DNA of 64,000 bases from Bradyrhizobium daqingense (lineage in GTDB: Bacteria > Pseudomonadota > Alphaproteobacteria > Rhizobiales > Xanthobacteraceae), in contig NZ_CP088014.1 in NCBI RefSeq assembly GCF_021044685.1, forward strand, positions 3,396,001 through 3,460,000. The letters are read 5' to 3'. A model generated the notes under the pieces. The model saw only the letters and a list, made by a program, of their open reading frames with translations. It did no database searches and was not told the origin of the DNA. The position numbers and the translations under genes were made by a program. Position 1 is the stretch's first letter. Each line of letters opens with the position of its first letter. Below, one piece after another: positions 9,000 through 16,676 of the stretch.

Positions 9000-9590
9000 A
9001 GCCTTACCCGCTGCGGCAAAGGATGGACGCAAACGCGGATCAAGCACGCGGGTCACGGTTGCTGCTTTCGGCTAGGGAGCGCGACTCACAACGAGGGAGC
9101 GGGATCAGCGCCGGCCATTTTGGTGCCGATCTTTGTCTTGACCGCAATTTCTGCGTGAGGGGCCATCAAACCGCAGTCAGGGGCAAGTGCCTTGCCTTGC
9201 GACGCCGCTCTTCAGATGGGCCCATCAAATTGGAACACGCCAAGGATGTCGGGCTCGATTTGCTTCCCTGGCAACCCGCGATTTCTGCGCTGTACCCCAA
9301 GAGTTAGCGGACCGAGGCTGCTGGCGCGAGTTGAGGACCCTGCCATCTCCGGGACGCGGGTTCGGAATCAGGTTTGTTCGGAAGATCGGCGGAAGCTGGT
9401 GCAAGACGGCGCCTGCGGGTTTTTGCGAATACTTAGCAGGCGGTGCACGCCTACATCTGATCGCGTCGGCGCTCTCGCAGCCTCTGAAAAACCTTCCCGA
9501 CATGGCGACGAACGTGTCAATGGCGTCGGCGACGCATCGCGGCGGCCGTCCGATATTCCGGATAACTCCGCCGGTGTGTTTTCTCGCTGA
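9000..9590. other. Debris without recognised gene
   Basis: Frames are open on both strands, but no recognisable protein appears. The stretch leads into two identifiable gene scraps (9591-10096) and is best seen as decayed DNA. Confidence 0.4.
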
Positions 9591-9681
9591 GCCGCCCCTC
9601 GAGAAAGGCGCGCGCATAGATGCCGGGCGAACTGTGGCCCTGAACCAGGATCAGATCGCCGCCATGGTTCTCCGAAGCTGC
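9591..9681 (-). pseudogene. Scrap of pyruvate dehydrogenase E1 (AceE type)
   Basis: Read on the minus strand, about 30 codons give [20 protein letters not shown] followed by LEGRLSE. This is the conserved '[17 protein letters not shown]' motif of homodimeric pyruvate dehydrogenase E1. Nothing else of the gene (usually about 890 codons) is present, and the next two bases begin a different gene's fragment on the other strand. Confidence 0.6.
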
Positions 9682-9682
9682 C

Positions 9683-10096
9683 AGGCGGTTCGAGCGCGAC
9701 GCGCCCATCCTTGACGAGCAGACGACGTCTGTTCTGCTGGCTTATGCATGGCCGGGAAATGTGCGCGAGCTTCGCAATGCCGCCGACCGTTTCGTGTTGG
9801 GTGTGCTCGACGGCAAGACGATCAACAAATCCGGCCTTGGCGGCGCGGACGTCTCGTTGCCTCGCCAGCTCGAGAACATCGAACGATTGATCATCGAGGA
9901 TGCATTGCGCCGCAAGCAGGGCGACGTCCAGGCAACAGCTGCGCTGCTCGGCCTCCCCAAGCAGACCTTGTACGACAAGATCAAGCGTCTTGGGGTGAAC
10001 GTCGACGGCATCAAGGAAGGTTCGAGTCTCCGCCGGGGATTGTGTTCGAGTACGGACGCCGGGATGACGTGCCGCCGACGTTACCCGCCATCTTGA
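9683..10096 (+). pseudogene. C-terminal fragment of a DctD-type sigma-54 activator
   Basis: The frame opens without a start as [20 protein letters not shown], then AWPGNVRELRNAADRF, the end of the AAA+ sigma-54 activation domain. It ends with a Fis-type helix-turn-helix (GDVQATAALLGLPKQTLYDK). The order and wording match DctD, the C4-dicarboxylate transport regulator. The receiver and most of the ATPase domain are missing, so it cannot be a functional regulator, although the DNA-binding end is intact. Family similarity stops near 10014 and the rest to 10096 is likely random read-through. Confidence 0.7.
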
Positions 10097-10189
10097 AGGC
10101 CGCGGGACAGACGCGGCGCCGGACCAGGAAACGCACTCCCTGAGATCCCCACGAACTGCCTCAGGCGACAGATCGAATAAGATAAGACG

Positions 10190-10388
10190 TAGCCGAGTTC
10201 CGGGCACCCCTGACCGAGGTCGCACAGTCCGAAGAGGCGATCGGGCTCGTTTGGGTCGACTTCAGTGATGAGCCACGCGGCTTGAGCCGGTGTGAAAAAT
10301 TTCGCAACTGGTACGTGGCACCGCCGTTGATTGCGTTCACCAAGAGTTGGACGCGGTCTGCCACCGTGAGGAGATCGACGTTGGACAT
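10190..10388 (-). pseudogene. DUF2958 protein gene, frameshifted
   Basis: The start MSNVDLLTVADRVQLLVNAI continues in another frame, from about 10320, with VAKFFTPAQAAWLITEVDPN, then PDRLFGLCDLGQGCPELGYV. This is the DUF2958 signature (F-G-L-C-D-L-G-x-G-x-P-E-L-G-Y). DUF2958 proteins of unknown role are common on plasmids and integrative elements, in line with other mobilisation debris in this window. One frameshift and a missing C-terminal end make it inactive. Confidence 0.65.
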
Positions 10389-10491
10389 CAAGCCGCTCCC
10401 AGTCAGAGCGTTTGAGTAAATCGACGATTGGATATGTCGCACAATTCATTGGTACAAAGGGCAAATTGGTCGGTCTGGTAAGTGACTTTTG

Positions 10492-10662
10492 CTACTCTCG
10501 ATCGGTCGCTCCCTCGGGGGCACCCCGTCGTCTGATCTCGTCCTCGATTTCTTCAAGAAAATCGAGGATCTCGGGAACGTCCATGTCCTCAAGCGCGTCG
10601 AGCTTATAACGCTCCACGATCGTCAGCTCAGCCTCTGAAAAAGGTCCGGCCCCATTTTGCAT
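10492..10662 (-). CDS. Small acidic protein (56 aa) with shared stress leader
   Basis: The protein starts MQNGAGPFSEAELTIVERYK and ends with LDALEDMDVPEILDFLEEIE plus a short basic tail. It is a compact, acidic helical peptide with no signal or membrane segment. I do not recognise the family. It is supported by an in-frame start, GGGAGACG seven bases before the ATG, and the shared leader motif upstream at 10695-10728. It was located by translating the minus strand below this leader. Confidence 0.65.
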   Translation of the reverse strand: MQNGAGPFSEAELTIVERYKLDALEDMDVPEILDFLEEIEDEIRRRGAPEGATDRE

Positions 10663-10694
10663 CACCGTCTCCCGGTTTATAGGACGAGCAGGCA

Positions 10695-10728
10695 GCGAGA
10701 GCGACTGATGGCGTTCTCATCACCGATA
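10695..10728 (-). promoter_or_regulatory. Shared leader motif, copy D
   Basis: Minus strand: TATCGGTGATGAGAACGCC, then AGTCGCTCTCGC; GGGAG lies before the ATG at 10662. CTCTC can pair with GGGAG with one G-U pair. Confidence 0.5.
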
Positions 10729-10935
10729 AATGCCTAGGGCCTCGCGGTGACAGGTTTTGTTAACATCTACGGCGGTACCGAATCTGAGCAAATTTGACCA
10801 TCTCGCCACAAGGCGATGGGGAGAGCCTAGCACTCGTCCTTGGCTCTGTGATGAAGATTAAAAGCGATGGTGTGGTCAAAGACGATCGCCCGATCGAGGG
10901 CGACTGGCCCTATCTGTTGTCCTCCCGAATGGGAA

Positions 10936-11307
10936 TCAGGTCTTGGCCGCTGTCTTGGCAATCTCCGTCTCGATGCCGGTGGCGCAAGCCTTGGCGAATG
11001 AGTAGTCCATGCTCGTGGACGCCACACTCTTCACGAATTCGCTGACGACGTTTTCTCTGGAATAAGGGCCGGTCGCCTTGAACTTCGCGAGAGCGCCGTC
11101 CGCGGCTGTAAACTGAGCGACACACAGCGGTACCAGAACGGACATCCGGCCACTGGTCTCCGCCGAGACCCGCATGACCCTGGCGGACTCCCCGGTGACC
11201 CAACCGCCCCAGGCAAATCCAATCGCCATGGTCGCCACCGCGCCGAAAGCAATTCCTTGAAGGAAACGGGTCCGCGCCTCGCCTTGTAATATTGCAGGAA
11301 GCTTCAT
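10936..11307 (-). CDS. Hypothetical membrane-anchored protein (123 aa)
   Basis: The N-terminus MKLPAILQGEARTRFLQGIA is followed by a glycine-rich hydrophobic segment, about residues 19-38, that would form one membrane helix. The remaining about 85 residues are soluble, with two cysteines (residue about 62 and near the C-terminus) and many Ser/Thr/Ala. This suggests a periplasmic or membrane-tethered domain. I recognise the general type as a rhizobial hypothetical, not a function. GAAAGG lies ten bases before the chosen ATG; the frame is open 58 codons upstream but that part is basic and low quality. Confidence 0.65.
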   Translation of the reverse strand: MKLPAILQGEARTRFLQGIAFGAVATMAIGFAWGGWVTGESARVMRVSAETSGRMSVLVPLCVAQFTAADGALAKFKATGPYSRENVVSEFVKSVASTSMDYSFAKACATGIETEIAKTAAKT

Positions 11308-11554
11308 GATGGTTGCCTTTCGTGAGCGCATGAGGACGTGCACCGGCGCTGCTGACGCACGTTGGTAAAATCCAGTTTTATGATTGCGCCTTCCGATGGC
11401 ACGTGAGCTGCTACTACGACGACGCGCGGCGACTTCGGAGGTCGCTGCTTCCTGGGCAGCTTCAAGGTGAGCATCTGCCAACCTCTAGCCAAACCTTATA
11501 TCTTCAGATCGACCGTGTAAATGACGTTCCGCGACGAGCCTTCTTGGCTTTGCG

Positions 11555-11746
11555 CTAGTCAGGCGAACTGCTTTGCCAGAGCGTCACGGCTACGACGAAT
11601 TGAGAGTAATTGGCGTGTCTGAACTCCTCATCCCAACGGATAAGATCGTACGCGACCTTGTGCGGCGTATAGGCTCGGAAGTTGAAGCCAGCCGAGAGAT
11701 GCCGCGCGGCGGCACCATCCAGGGCTTCCTTGGTGACATCCGTCAT
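11555..11746 (-). CDS. Possible small protein (63 aa)
   Basis: The frame reads MTDVTKEALDGAAARHLSAG and ends FVVAVTLWQSSSPD. The middle (HKVAYDLIRWDEEFRHANYS) looks protein-like. No homologue or ribosome binding site is recognised and the opposite strand is also open, so it may be a broken gene. Confidence 0.35.
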   Translation of the reverse strand: MTDVTKEALDGAAARHLSAGFNFRAYTPHKVAYDLIRWDEEFRHANYSQFVVAVTLWQSSSPD

Positions 11747-11799
11747 ACGGCGCCCTTCTGCAAAACCGGTTTCGCTGCTGAACGTGCTTCCGTTCAAGG

Positions 11800-12099
11800 C
11801 CAGCCTCTTCGTTCGGATGACGCTGCGCTTCGTAGCAGGGAATAGCCAGTGAAATCGGGGCTCGCGAGCATCAAATCGAAGGTCTGTCCGCTCCCTGCCA
11901 GGTCGAGATAGTTGTGGCTATTGCAGCTCCGGAGGTGCACGCTGTCCTTCAGGCAGAGACGATATCAATCGGTCGATCTGTCAGACGCGCTGCCGTCGCA
12001 ATGGTCCGGAAGGCAATTGCACTTCGTCGCTCCCTGGTCGTGTTTGAGAACAGCGCAAGGAGCTGTGCGATGAGCGGGCGGTCGTGGCAGGAGTTCACT
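11800..12099. other. No recognisable gene
   Basis: Only short unconvincing frames are seen here. Confidence 0.4.
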
Positions 12100-12125
12100 G
12101 GAACCCTAAGCGACCGCGGTCATTA
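12100..12125 (+). promoter_or_regulatory. Possible EcfG-type promoter
   Basis: GGAAC, 17 bases and ATTA. It resembles the GGAAC-N17-ATTG sites upstream of the DUF6894 genes but misses the last base. It lies 75 bases before the RHH-type gene. Confidence 0.35.
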
Positions 12126-12199
12126 GCTTGAGGCGGGAGCGAAAATGGCCGGATTCCCGCCTCTCCTCCCGCGGCATCGCCGTTATCGCCCTCCAATCA

Positions 12200-12589
12200 A
12201 TGATGTCAGAGATGTCCAGGTCAAAAGCAGTTCCGCGGAAGACGTCAGCGGGGACAGCTGAGCAAGGACGGGCGGTTCGGCTGACGCCCGAGCTTCTCGA
12301 CCAGGTTGACGCATGGGCGCTCAGCCAGAAGCAGAGGCCTAACCGATCAGAAGCGGTACAACTGCTGGTGAAGACGGCGCTCGAAGGGCTGCGTGATCGG
12401 CCTATGCGCGAATCTCCAGAGTCGAATCGTGAGAGCCCTCGGATCCGCGCAAAGGAGCTTGCCTCTGACGCGCTCGACCGGCTGCCCGATACGGGTGCGA
12501 CATCCGAAGACAGGGCAAGCCGGAAGAGCAGGCTGATGAAAGGTCCCGAAGAATTTCGCAAGGTCCGGCGGGACAGATCGAACAGTTGA
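12200..12589 (+). CDS. Ribbon-helix-helix-like DNA-binding protein
   Basis: Around residues 25-65 the protein reads AVRLTPELLDQVDAWALSQK, then NRSEAVQLLVKTALEGL: a strand, a helix, and the N-R-S-E-A helix start seen in Arc/CopG-type folds. The C-terminal part has RAKELASDALDRL and a basic tail with KGPEEFRK, typical of a family of rhizobial RHH proteins. It could be a repressor; no target is evident. Several in-frame ATGs lie at 12200, 12203 and 12212 and no ribosome binding site decides between them. Confidence 0.65.
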   Translation: MMSEMSRSKAVPRKTSAGTAEQGRAVRLTPELLDQVDAWALSQKQRPNRSEAVQLLVKTALEGLRDRPMRESPESNRESPRIRAKELASDALDRLPDTGATSEDRASRKSRLMKGPEEFRKVRRDRSNS

Positions 12590-12693
12590 GGCTGATCGTA
12601 TGACAGGACGACAGCCGCATCGATGTCCGAGTCTTCAGGCAAGCGACGCACCGATTGGCGGGACTAATATGTGTTCAATTTCTGGAGCGCTCC

Positions 12694-12930
12694 ATGAATC
12701 GGTATTTCTTTGACATCCAAAGTGGTCGCGATTTCTTTGCAGACGAGGAAGGTCTACCCCTTCCCAATCTGAAAGCCGCCGAAGTCAAAGCAATGCAAAC
12801 CTTGACTGGAATCGCCCAGGAATCCGTCTTCCCAAGCAAGCGGGCGGATTTGGCAGTGGAAGTGCGCTCGAGCACCGAACAGCTGTTCTGCGTTTCGATA
12901 GTCCATCGGAACTCGAGCACCAAGCATTGA
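12694..12930 (+). CDS. DUF6894 family protein
   Basis: MNRYFFDIQSGRDFFADEEG followed by LPNLKAAEVKAMQTLTGIAQ is the DUF6894 pattern (M-x-R-Y-F-F-D-x-x-x-G, then E-G-x-x-L-x-x-L-x-x-A). The 78-residue protein is probably a beta-alpha-beta unit; its role is unknown. Two paralogues occur at 17630 and 36388. The ATG is directly preceded by GGAGCGCTCC, a ten-base self-complementary palindrome that includes the Shine-Dalgarno and could hide it by pairing between transcripts or in a hairpin. Confidence 0.8.
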   Translation: MNRYFFDIQSGRDFFADEEGLPLPNLKAAEVKAMQTLTGIAQESVFPSKRADLAVEVRSSTEQLFCVSIVHRNSSTKH

Positions 12931-13241
12931 AGCCGGTTCCCCTAGGCCAATATGGTGGTGCTAGCTTGCATCCGCTACAGATCGACGCAGAGGTGCGCCG
13001 GGTCCTGCCCGCGACGTGAGTGGAACGATCGCTTTCCGATATCCCCGCGTCCTGCAGGGCAAGTGCAAAACGACCGTTGTACCGCAGGTTCCGGCCGCAA
13101 AGTCGCGTGGTTCTCCCCGCTGGCGGAGCCAGTTGTGACAGCTCGGGAGCCAGTGGCTATACTCTAGGCTCGGCGCTTCGGAAGGGCACGGCAATCGCGA
13201 GCAGCGGGCTTGTGCCTGCTCGATCTAGGGCTCGCGTCATC
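12931..13241. other. No recognisable gene
   Basis: Short frames only. It contains the upstream region of the histidine kinase gene, in which I see no clear promoter. Confidence 0.4.
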
Positions 13242-13281
13242 TACTTGGGGGCGGCTTTGAGTACTTGGGGGCGGCTTTGAG
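13242..13281 (+). repeat. Perfect 20-bp tandem duplication at the kinase start
   Basis: TACTTGGGGGCGGCTTTGAG occurs twice in a row with no mismatch. The second unit contains both candidate TTG start codons of the kinase gene. The first unit carries the same GGGGGCGG and TTG. Confidence 0.9.
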
Positions 13282-14437
13282 CAATTCCACTGAGCGGCCA
13301 AAGTACGAACGCCTGGCTGACTTCATTCGACGGAACCAGGCTCCGATCGTGAAGGAATGGACGGAGTTCGCTCGAACTCTGTCACCGGCCAGCGATCGAA
13401 TGACGAAGTTGGCTCTGGAAGATCATATCTTCGATCTTCTTAGGTTTGTGGCGGACGACCTCGAAACCGCACAAACCCCGCGGGAGCGATTTGATAAATC
13501 GCGAGGCGACGGCCCGAAAGACAGCCCCTTTTCTCAAAGCGCGGCTGAGCTCCATGCCGCTCTGCGTCTGGCCGACGGCTTTAACATCGACCAGATGATC
13601 TCGGAATATCGGGCGCTTCGCGCAAGCGTCGTCAAGCAGTGGGTTGCTCATCATCGAAGCCTTGCGGACACCGATATTGAGGACTTGACGCGGTTCAATG
13701 AAGCGATCGATCAGGCCGTGACGGAGTCGGTGGCCCACTATACCAAGACGATAAATGACTCGCGCAACCTGTTTCTGGGCGTCCTCGGCCACGACCTGCG
13801 CAATCCTCTCGGCGCCGTTTCAATGGGCGCTCAGTGGATGGAGCGATCGGGGACAACCAACGCGAAGCAGGCCAAGGTTGTTTCGGAGATCAAGCTGGCC
13901 GCAGGGCGGGCGACGCGAATTCTGAACGATCTGCTCGATCTCACACGCTCGTCCTTCGGCACTCAAATCCCCGTTACAAAGACCGAGAACGACGTTGCGG
14001 CTCTGTGCCAGGAAATCGCAGATGAGTTTCGCGCCGTCAACGCAGATCGAAAACTTCAGGTCGCGACGAAGGGCGATCCGTTGGTTTCCTGCGACCGCGC
14101 CCGCCTGGGACAGGTGCTGTCCAATCTGATGGGCAACGCGGTCCATTATGGCGACGTAGCGACGCCCATCACAGTGACCGTCGCAGGTAACGATCCCGAT
14201 GCTGTGACCATCAACGTGCACAATCTCGGCTCCTCAATCCCGCTTGAAGCGCAAAAATCAATCTTCCAATCCTGGACGCGAGGCCACGATGACGGAAGTC
14301 CGCCGGAGCACAGTACCCACCTCGGCCTCGGCCTCTACATCGCAAAATTGATCGTCGAAGCCCATGGCGGCGAGATCTCTGTGGCATCCAACGAAGAAAC
14401 AGGCACGTGCTTTTCGATCCGACTGCCTCGCAGGTGA
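13265..14437 (+). CDS. Sensor histidine kinase with RsbRD-like N-terminal domain
   Basis: Residues 15-160 are all-helical (LADFIRRNQAPIVKEWTEFA...) and resemble the RsbRD_N four-helix domain, not a membrane sensor. This is followed by a HisKA domain with LGVLGHDLRNPLGA (His about 176) and an HATPase_c domain. The latter has an N-box (LSNLMGNAVHYG) and a G-box (HLGLGLYIAKLIVEAHGGEI). The protein is cytoplasmic. The start is a TTG inside a 20-bp tandem duplication and cannot be fixed: the two TTGs in the second unit both give in-frame proteins. The single-domain response regulator at 14718 is the likely partner. Confidence 0.85.
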   Translation: MGAALSNSTERPKYERLADFIRRNQAPIVKEWTEFARTLSPASDRMTKLALEDHIFDLLRFVADDLETAQTPRERFDKSRGDGPKDSPFSQSAAELHAALRLADGFNIDQMISEYRALRASVVKQWVAHHRSLADTDIEDLTRFNEAIDQAVTESVAHYTKTINDSRNLFLGVLGHDLRNPLGAVSMGAQWMERSGTTNAKQAKVVSEIKLAAGRATRILNDLLDLTRSSFGTQIPVTKTENDVAALCQEIADEFRAVNADRKLQVATKGDPLVSCDRARLGQVLSNLMGNAVHYGDVATPITVTVAGNDPDAVTINVHNLGSSIPLEAQKSIFQSWTRGHDDGSPPEHSTHLGLGLYIAKLIVEAHGGEISVASNEETGTCFSIRLPRR

Positions 14438-14717
14438 CGGTCATGCTCTGAGTGGAAGGGGCGGCGTCGACGCGCTCACCCTGCGGCGATGGGCGGGCAG
14501 GGTCGCCAGACGCACATTGCCGACGGGGCGACTTCCACGCTCATTCGGCGGGTGGCGGCGCCTCATGGTGAACCCTCGGAAACCGTCAGCCGCATTGTCG
14601 ATGCAAAGATTGCTCAGAAACAATCGGCCATTCGGAACGTCGGCTGCTGCCATCGCTTAAAGCCGTGACTGCGGATGTCCCGACCGGGTGGCGTCTCCTG
14701 CATTAGAAAGGGCTGAT

Positions 14718-15092
14718 ATGCCAGAGCAAAGCTCTCCTCGCGGCAGTTGCGTCTTGATCGTCGAGGACGAACCGATGCTCCTCTTGATGGCGAACGACAT
14801 CGTCCAGGATGCGGGGCTGCATCCGCTCCTTGCCGGCAATGCCGATGAGGCCATCAGGATTCTTGAAACCCGACAGGATGTTTGCGTGGTCTTCACGGAT
14901 GTCAGGATGCCTGGCTCGATGGACGGGCTTGGGCTCGTGGAGGCCGTTCGCGAAAGATGGCCACCGATCCAGCTCCTTGTGGTCTCCGCCCATCTGGTCA
15001 AAGGCTCTGAGCTACCCGATGGGGCAAGATTCTTCCGCAAACCATACCCGTCAGAGGCGATCATCTCGACGCTCCGAGAGCTTGCTGCCTGA
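14718..15092 (+). CDS. Single-domain response regulator
   Basis: A 124-residue receiver domain with CVLIVEDEPMLLLMANDIVQ (acidic pocket E16/D17), phospho-acceptor in VVFTDVRMPGSMDGLGLVEA (Asp about 61), and the KP pair in FFRKPY near the C-terminus. There is no output domain, so it acts by phosphotransfer or protein contact. It lies 280 bases after the kinase gene and is its probable partner. It closely resembles the receiver at 29716-30108, which shares the unusual PGSxDGxGL stretch. GAAAGGG lies seven bases before the ATG. Confidence 0.9.
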   Translation: MPEQSSPRGSCVLIVEDEPMLLLMANDIVQDAGLHPLLAGNADEAIRILETRQDVCVVFTDVRMPGSMDGLGLVEAVRERWPPIQLLVVSAHLVKGSELPDGARFFRKPYPSEAIISTLRELAA

Positions 15093-15316
15093 TCGTGAAG
15101 AGCGTTTGTCCGCACAACGGGTTGCTGAACGCCTTTGGCGCCGGCGTCGCTCCGATGCCCATCTGTGCTCGCGCGCTTCGCATTTCCTGTGGGGTGTTGA
15201 TCCTGCGGGCGCCGAGCGCCGGCCTCACCAGCTTCTACCACCTGATCAATATTGACCAGCGCGTCGTACCTTAAATTGCTACGCCTGATCCATCACCGCG
15301 CGGCCCTCGGCATCTG

Positions 15317-15347
15317 TCGGTGATGAGAACGCTGTCGCGCTCCCGCC
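15317..15347 (+). promoter_or_regulatory. Shared leader motif, copy C
   Basis: TCGGTGATGAGAACGC, TGTC, then GCGCTCCCGCC; GGAGCA lies six bases before the ATG at 15371. GCTCCC can pair with the GGGA/GGAGC downstream, enclosing the ribosome binding site. Confidence 0.6.
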
Positions 15348-15370
15348 TTCCCTGGGAAAAGGAGCACGCT

Positions 15371-15568
15371 ATGCAGCGACGCCGAATCAAGCAAACCACC
15401 TCCTTTGAAGAACGCCTTGCCGAGCATGGGCGAGCCCTTCGTCAAAAGGCGAAATCGCTTCCGCCAGGTATTGAGCGGGAACAAACCATCCGCAAAGCTC
15501 GGCAGGCGGAGACCGGGGCTCAAATCAGCGAATGGCTGTCCACACCCGGATTACCGGCTCCCGAATGA
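15371..15568 (+). CDS. Small 'LPPG...SPGL' family protein (65 aa)
   Basis: MQRRRIKQTTSFEERLAEHG is followed by ALRQKAKSLPPGIEREQTIR and ends with ISEWLSTPGLPAPE. It is an intact member of the family represented at 3971-4156, and shows the full pattern: a charged helix, L-P-P-G, a second helix, W-L-S-x-P-G-L. Function unknown; soluble, no cysteine. Upstream in-frame starts lie inside the leader motif; the GGAGC six bases before this ATG decides the start. Confidence 0.75.
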   Translation: MQRRRIKQTTSFEERLAEHGRALRQKAKSLPPGIEREQTIRKARQAETGAQISEWLSTPGLPAPE

Positions 15569-15670
15569 AGGAACGGGAGGTCGCTGCGTTCGAGCAGCAT
15601 CAGAAAGCAGCATGATGTTGCGCGCGGATCCTGCTGGCAGGCCCCGCGCGCCGGCTCACGATCATTGCGT

Positions 15671-15814
15671 TCAGTCCCGGTCGTTCGCCTCTTCCTTGAT
15701 CACGGGCGGTGTATGGCCGAGCTCAATCTTTTGAGCCAGTTGCGCCCGCTCCTTGTCTGCCGGCTGATCTTCTCCGCGGACGCGCATGATGCCGTGGTCT
15801 GATGTCTTGGTCAT
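15671..15814 (-). CDS. Very small hydrophilic protein (47 aa)
   Basis: The frame MTKTSDHGIMRVRGEDQPAD to KIELGHTPPVIKEEANDRD is short, but has a textbook Shine-Dalgarno (AGGAGG seven bases upstream) and a GGAAC-N17-ATTG site at 15833-15858, so it is very likely expressed. It is charged and probably disordered. No family recognised. A longer in-frame start at 15913 would bypass both signals. Confidence 0.65.
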   Translation of the reverse strand: MTKTSDHGIMRVRGEDQPADKERAQLAQKIELGHTPPVIKEEANDRD

Positions 15815-15832
15815 GATGACCTCCTGCCGGAC

Positions 15833-15858
15833 CAATCCCGGCTTAACCACAACGTTCC
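15833..15858 (-). promoter_or_regulatory. EcfG-like promoter (ATTG variant)
   Basis: Minus strand GGAAC, 17-base spacer, ATTG, 19 bases before the start codon at 15814. The same variant precedes the DUF6894 genes at 17630 and 36388. Confidence 0.5.
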
Positions 15859-15890
15859 AAATACGGAGAGCCGCGGGCGGAGCGGTCGCG

Positions 15891-16229
15891 TCATTCCGGT
15901 TGCTTCGCCACAATTGGCTGCGGCCTCGTTCTGAAACGTCGCCTGAGCCGCTTCCATTTCATCTCGATCCAACGCAACACGGCGAGGAGAGGTTTTTGCA
16001 GGATCGGCATGTCCTGCGCGATGAGAAGAAGTCCAAGGGGGAGCATCCAGAGGCCGAAGAGGGGCAAGAAGCTGAAGATGCCCCCGAGAATGAGTCCCCC
16101 CGCAACGATGATCCGGATCCAGAGTTTGGATGGCTCCCGCAGCCAGCGAATGAAAGTCCCGACTTTCGTGGGCACTGAACGCTCGATCAATGTGAAGTAT
16201 CTGTTCAGCCCTACTGTGACGGAGGCCAT
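15891..16229 (-). CDS. Small inner-membrane protein (112 aa)
   Basis: The N-terminus (RYFTLIERSVPTKVGTFIRW then LREPSKLWIRI) is amphipathic. Two hydrophobic helices follow, about residues 37-54 and 58-75 (LILGGIFSFLPLFGLWMLPL). The tail is strongly basic and ends at KQPE. This matches a rhizobial family of two-helix membrane proteins with P-x-G-x-W-M-x-P-L-G in the second helix; no function is known to me. The ATG at 16229 starts the family-like part; there is no clear Shine-Dalgarno, and longer in-frame starts exist. Confidence 0.65.
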   Translation of the reverse strand: MASVTVGLNRYFTLIERSVPTKVGTFIRWLREPSKLWIRIIVAGGLILGGIFSFLPLFGLWMLPLGLLLIAQDMPILQKPLLAVLRWIEMKWKRLRRRFRTRPQPIVAKQPE

Positions 16230-16383
16230 GCCAAATCCGATTCGCGTGAGTGTTAAAGAACCGCATCGCAAAATGCTGCTCGGAACTAAACCGGCTGGGG
16301 GCGAAGTGTTCCCAGGTCGTGGTTGGGATCGGCTTTCTCGATTGCGGCAGCCAAGCGACTTCACAAGAGATGCGCCATCAAAC

Positions 16384-16417
16384 AAAAGCCGCTCGGGCGT
16401 TACACCGAACGGCTTTT
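16384..16417 (-). terminator. Hairpin terminator of the Crp/Fnr gene at 16677
   Basis: AAAAGCCG(C)TCGG and CCGA(A)CGGCTTTT form a long stem with flanking A/T runs on both sides, so it can work in either direction. It lies downstream of the minus-strand regulator gene. Confidence 0.65.
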
Positions 16418-16676
16418 CTTCGCGGCTCCCAGTCTCCTGGTTCTGCCGCCCAACTCAAGCCGCCTCCTCACCCCTTTGTTCCCTCGGGCGTCCGGCTGTC
16501 AGCTAATCGGTGGCGCAGATGAGACGAACGATGACTCTCCGGCTGCCGCATTCTTCAATGAGTGCAGAATTCCAACCTGCCCTAGAGCTGTCTCTGGGAT
16601 GGCAGATGGTCGAAGAGGTTCATGGGCGGCCCTCTGTTCATCCGTCCGCGCCGCCGTTTGACGAAGGGGCGTAACG
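16418..16676. other. Non-coding spacer
   Basis: No credible gene; it is the 3' region of the regulator at 16677. Confidence 0.4.

Noticed and set aside
12111..12170. GGCGGGAGCG near 12130 as another leader copy
   Set aside because: The GCTCCCGCC word is there on the minus strand but TGATGAGA and a following small gene are missing.
14638..14665. GGAACG upstream of the receiver gene at 14718 as an EcfG promoter
   Set aside because: At the right spacing the sequence is CTTA, which lacks the GTT core.
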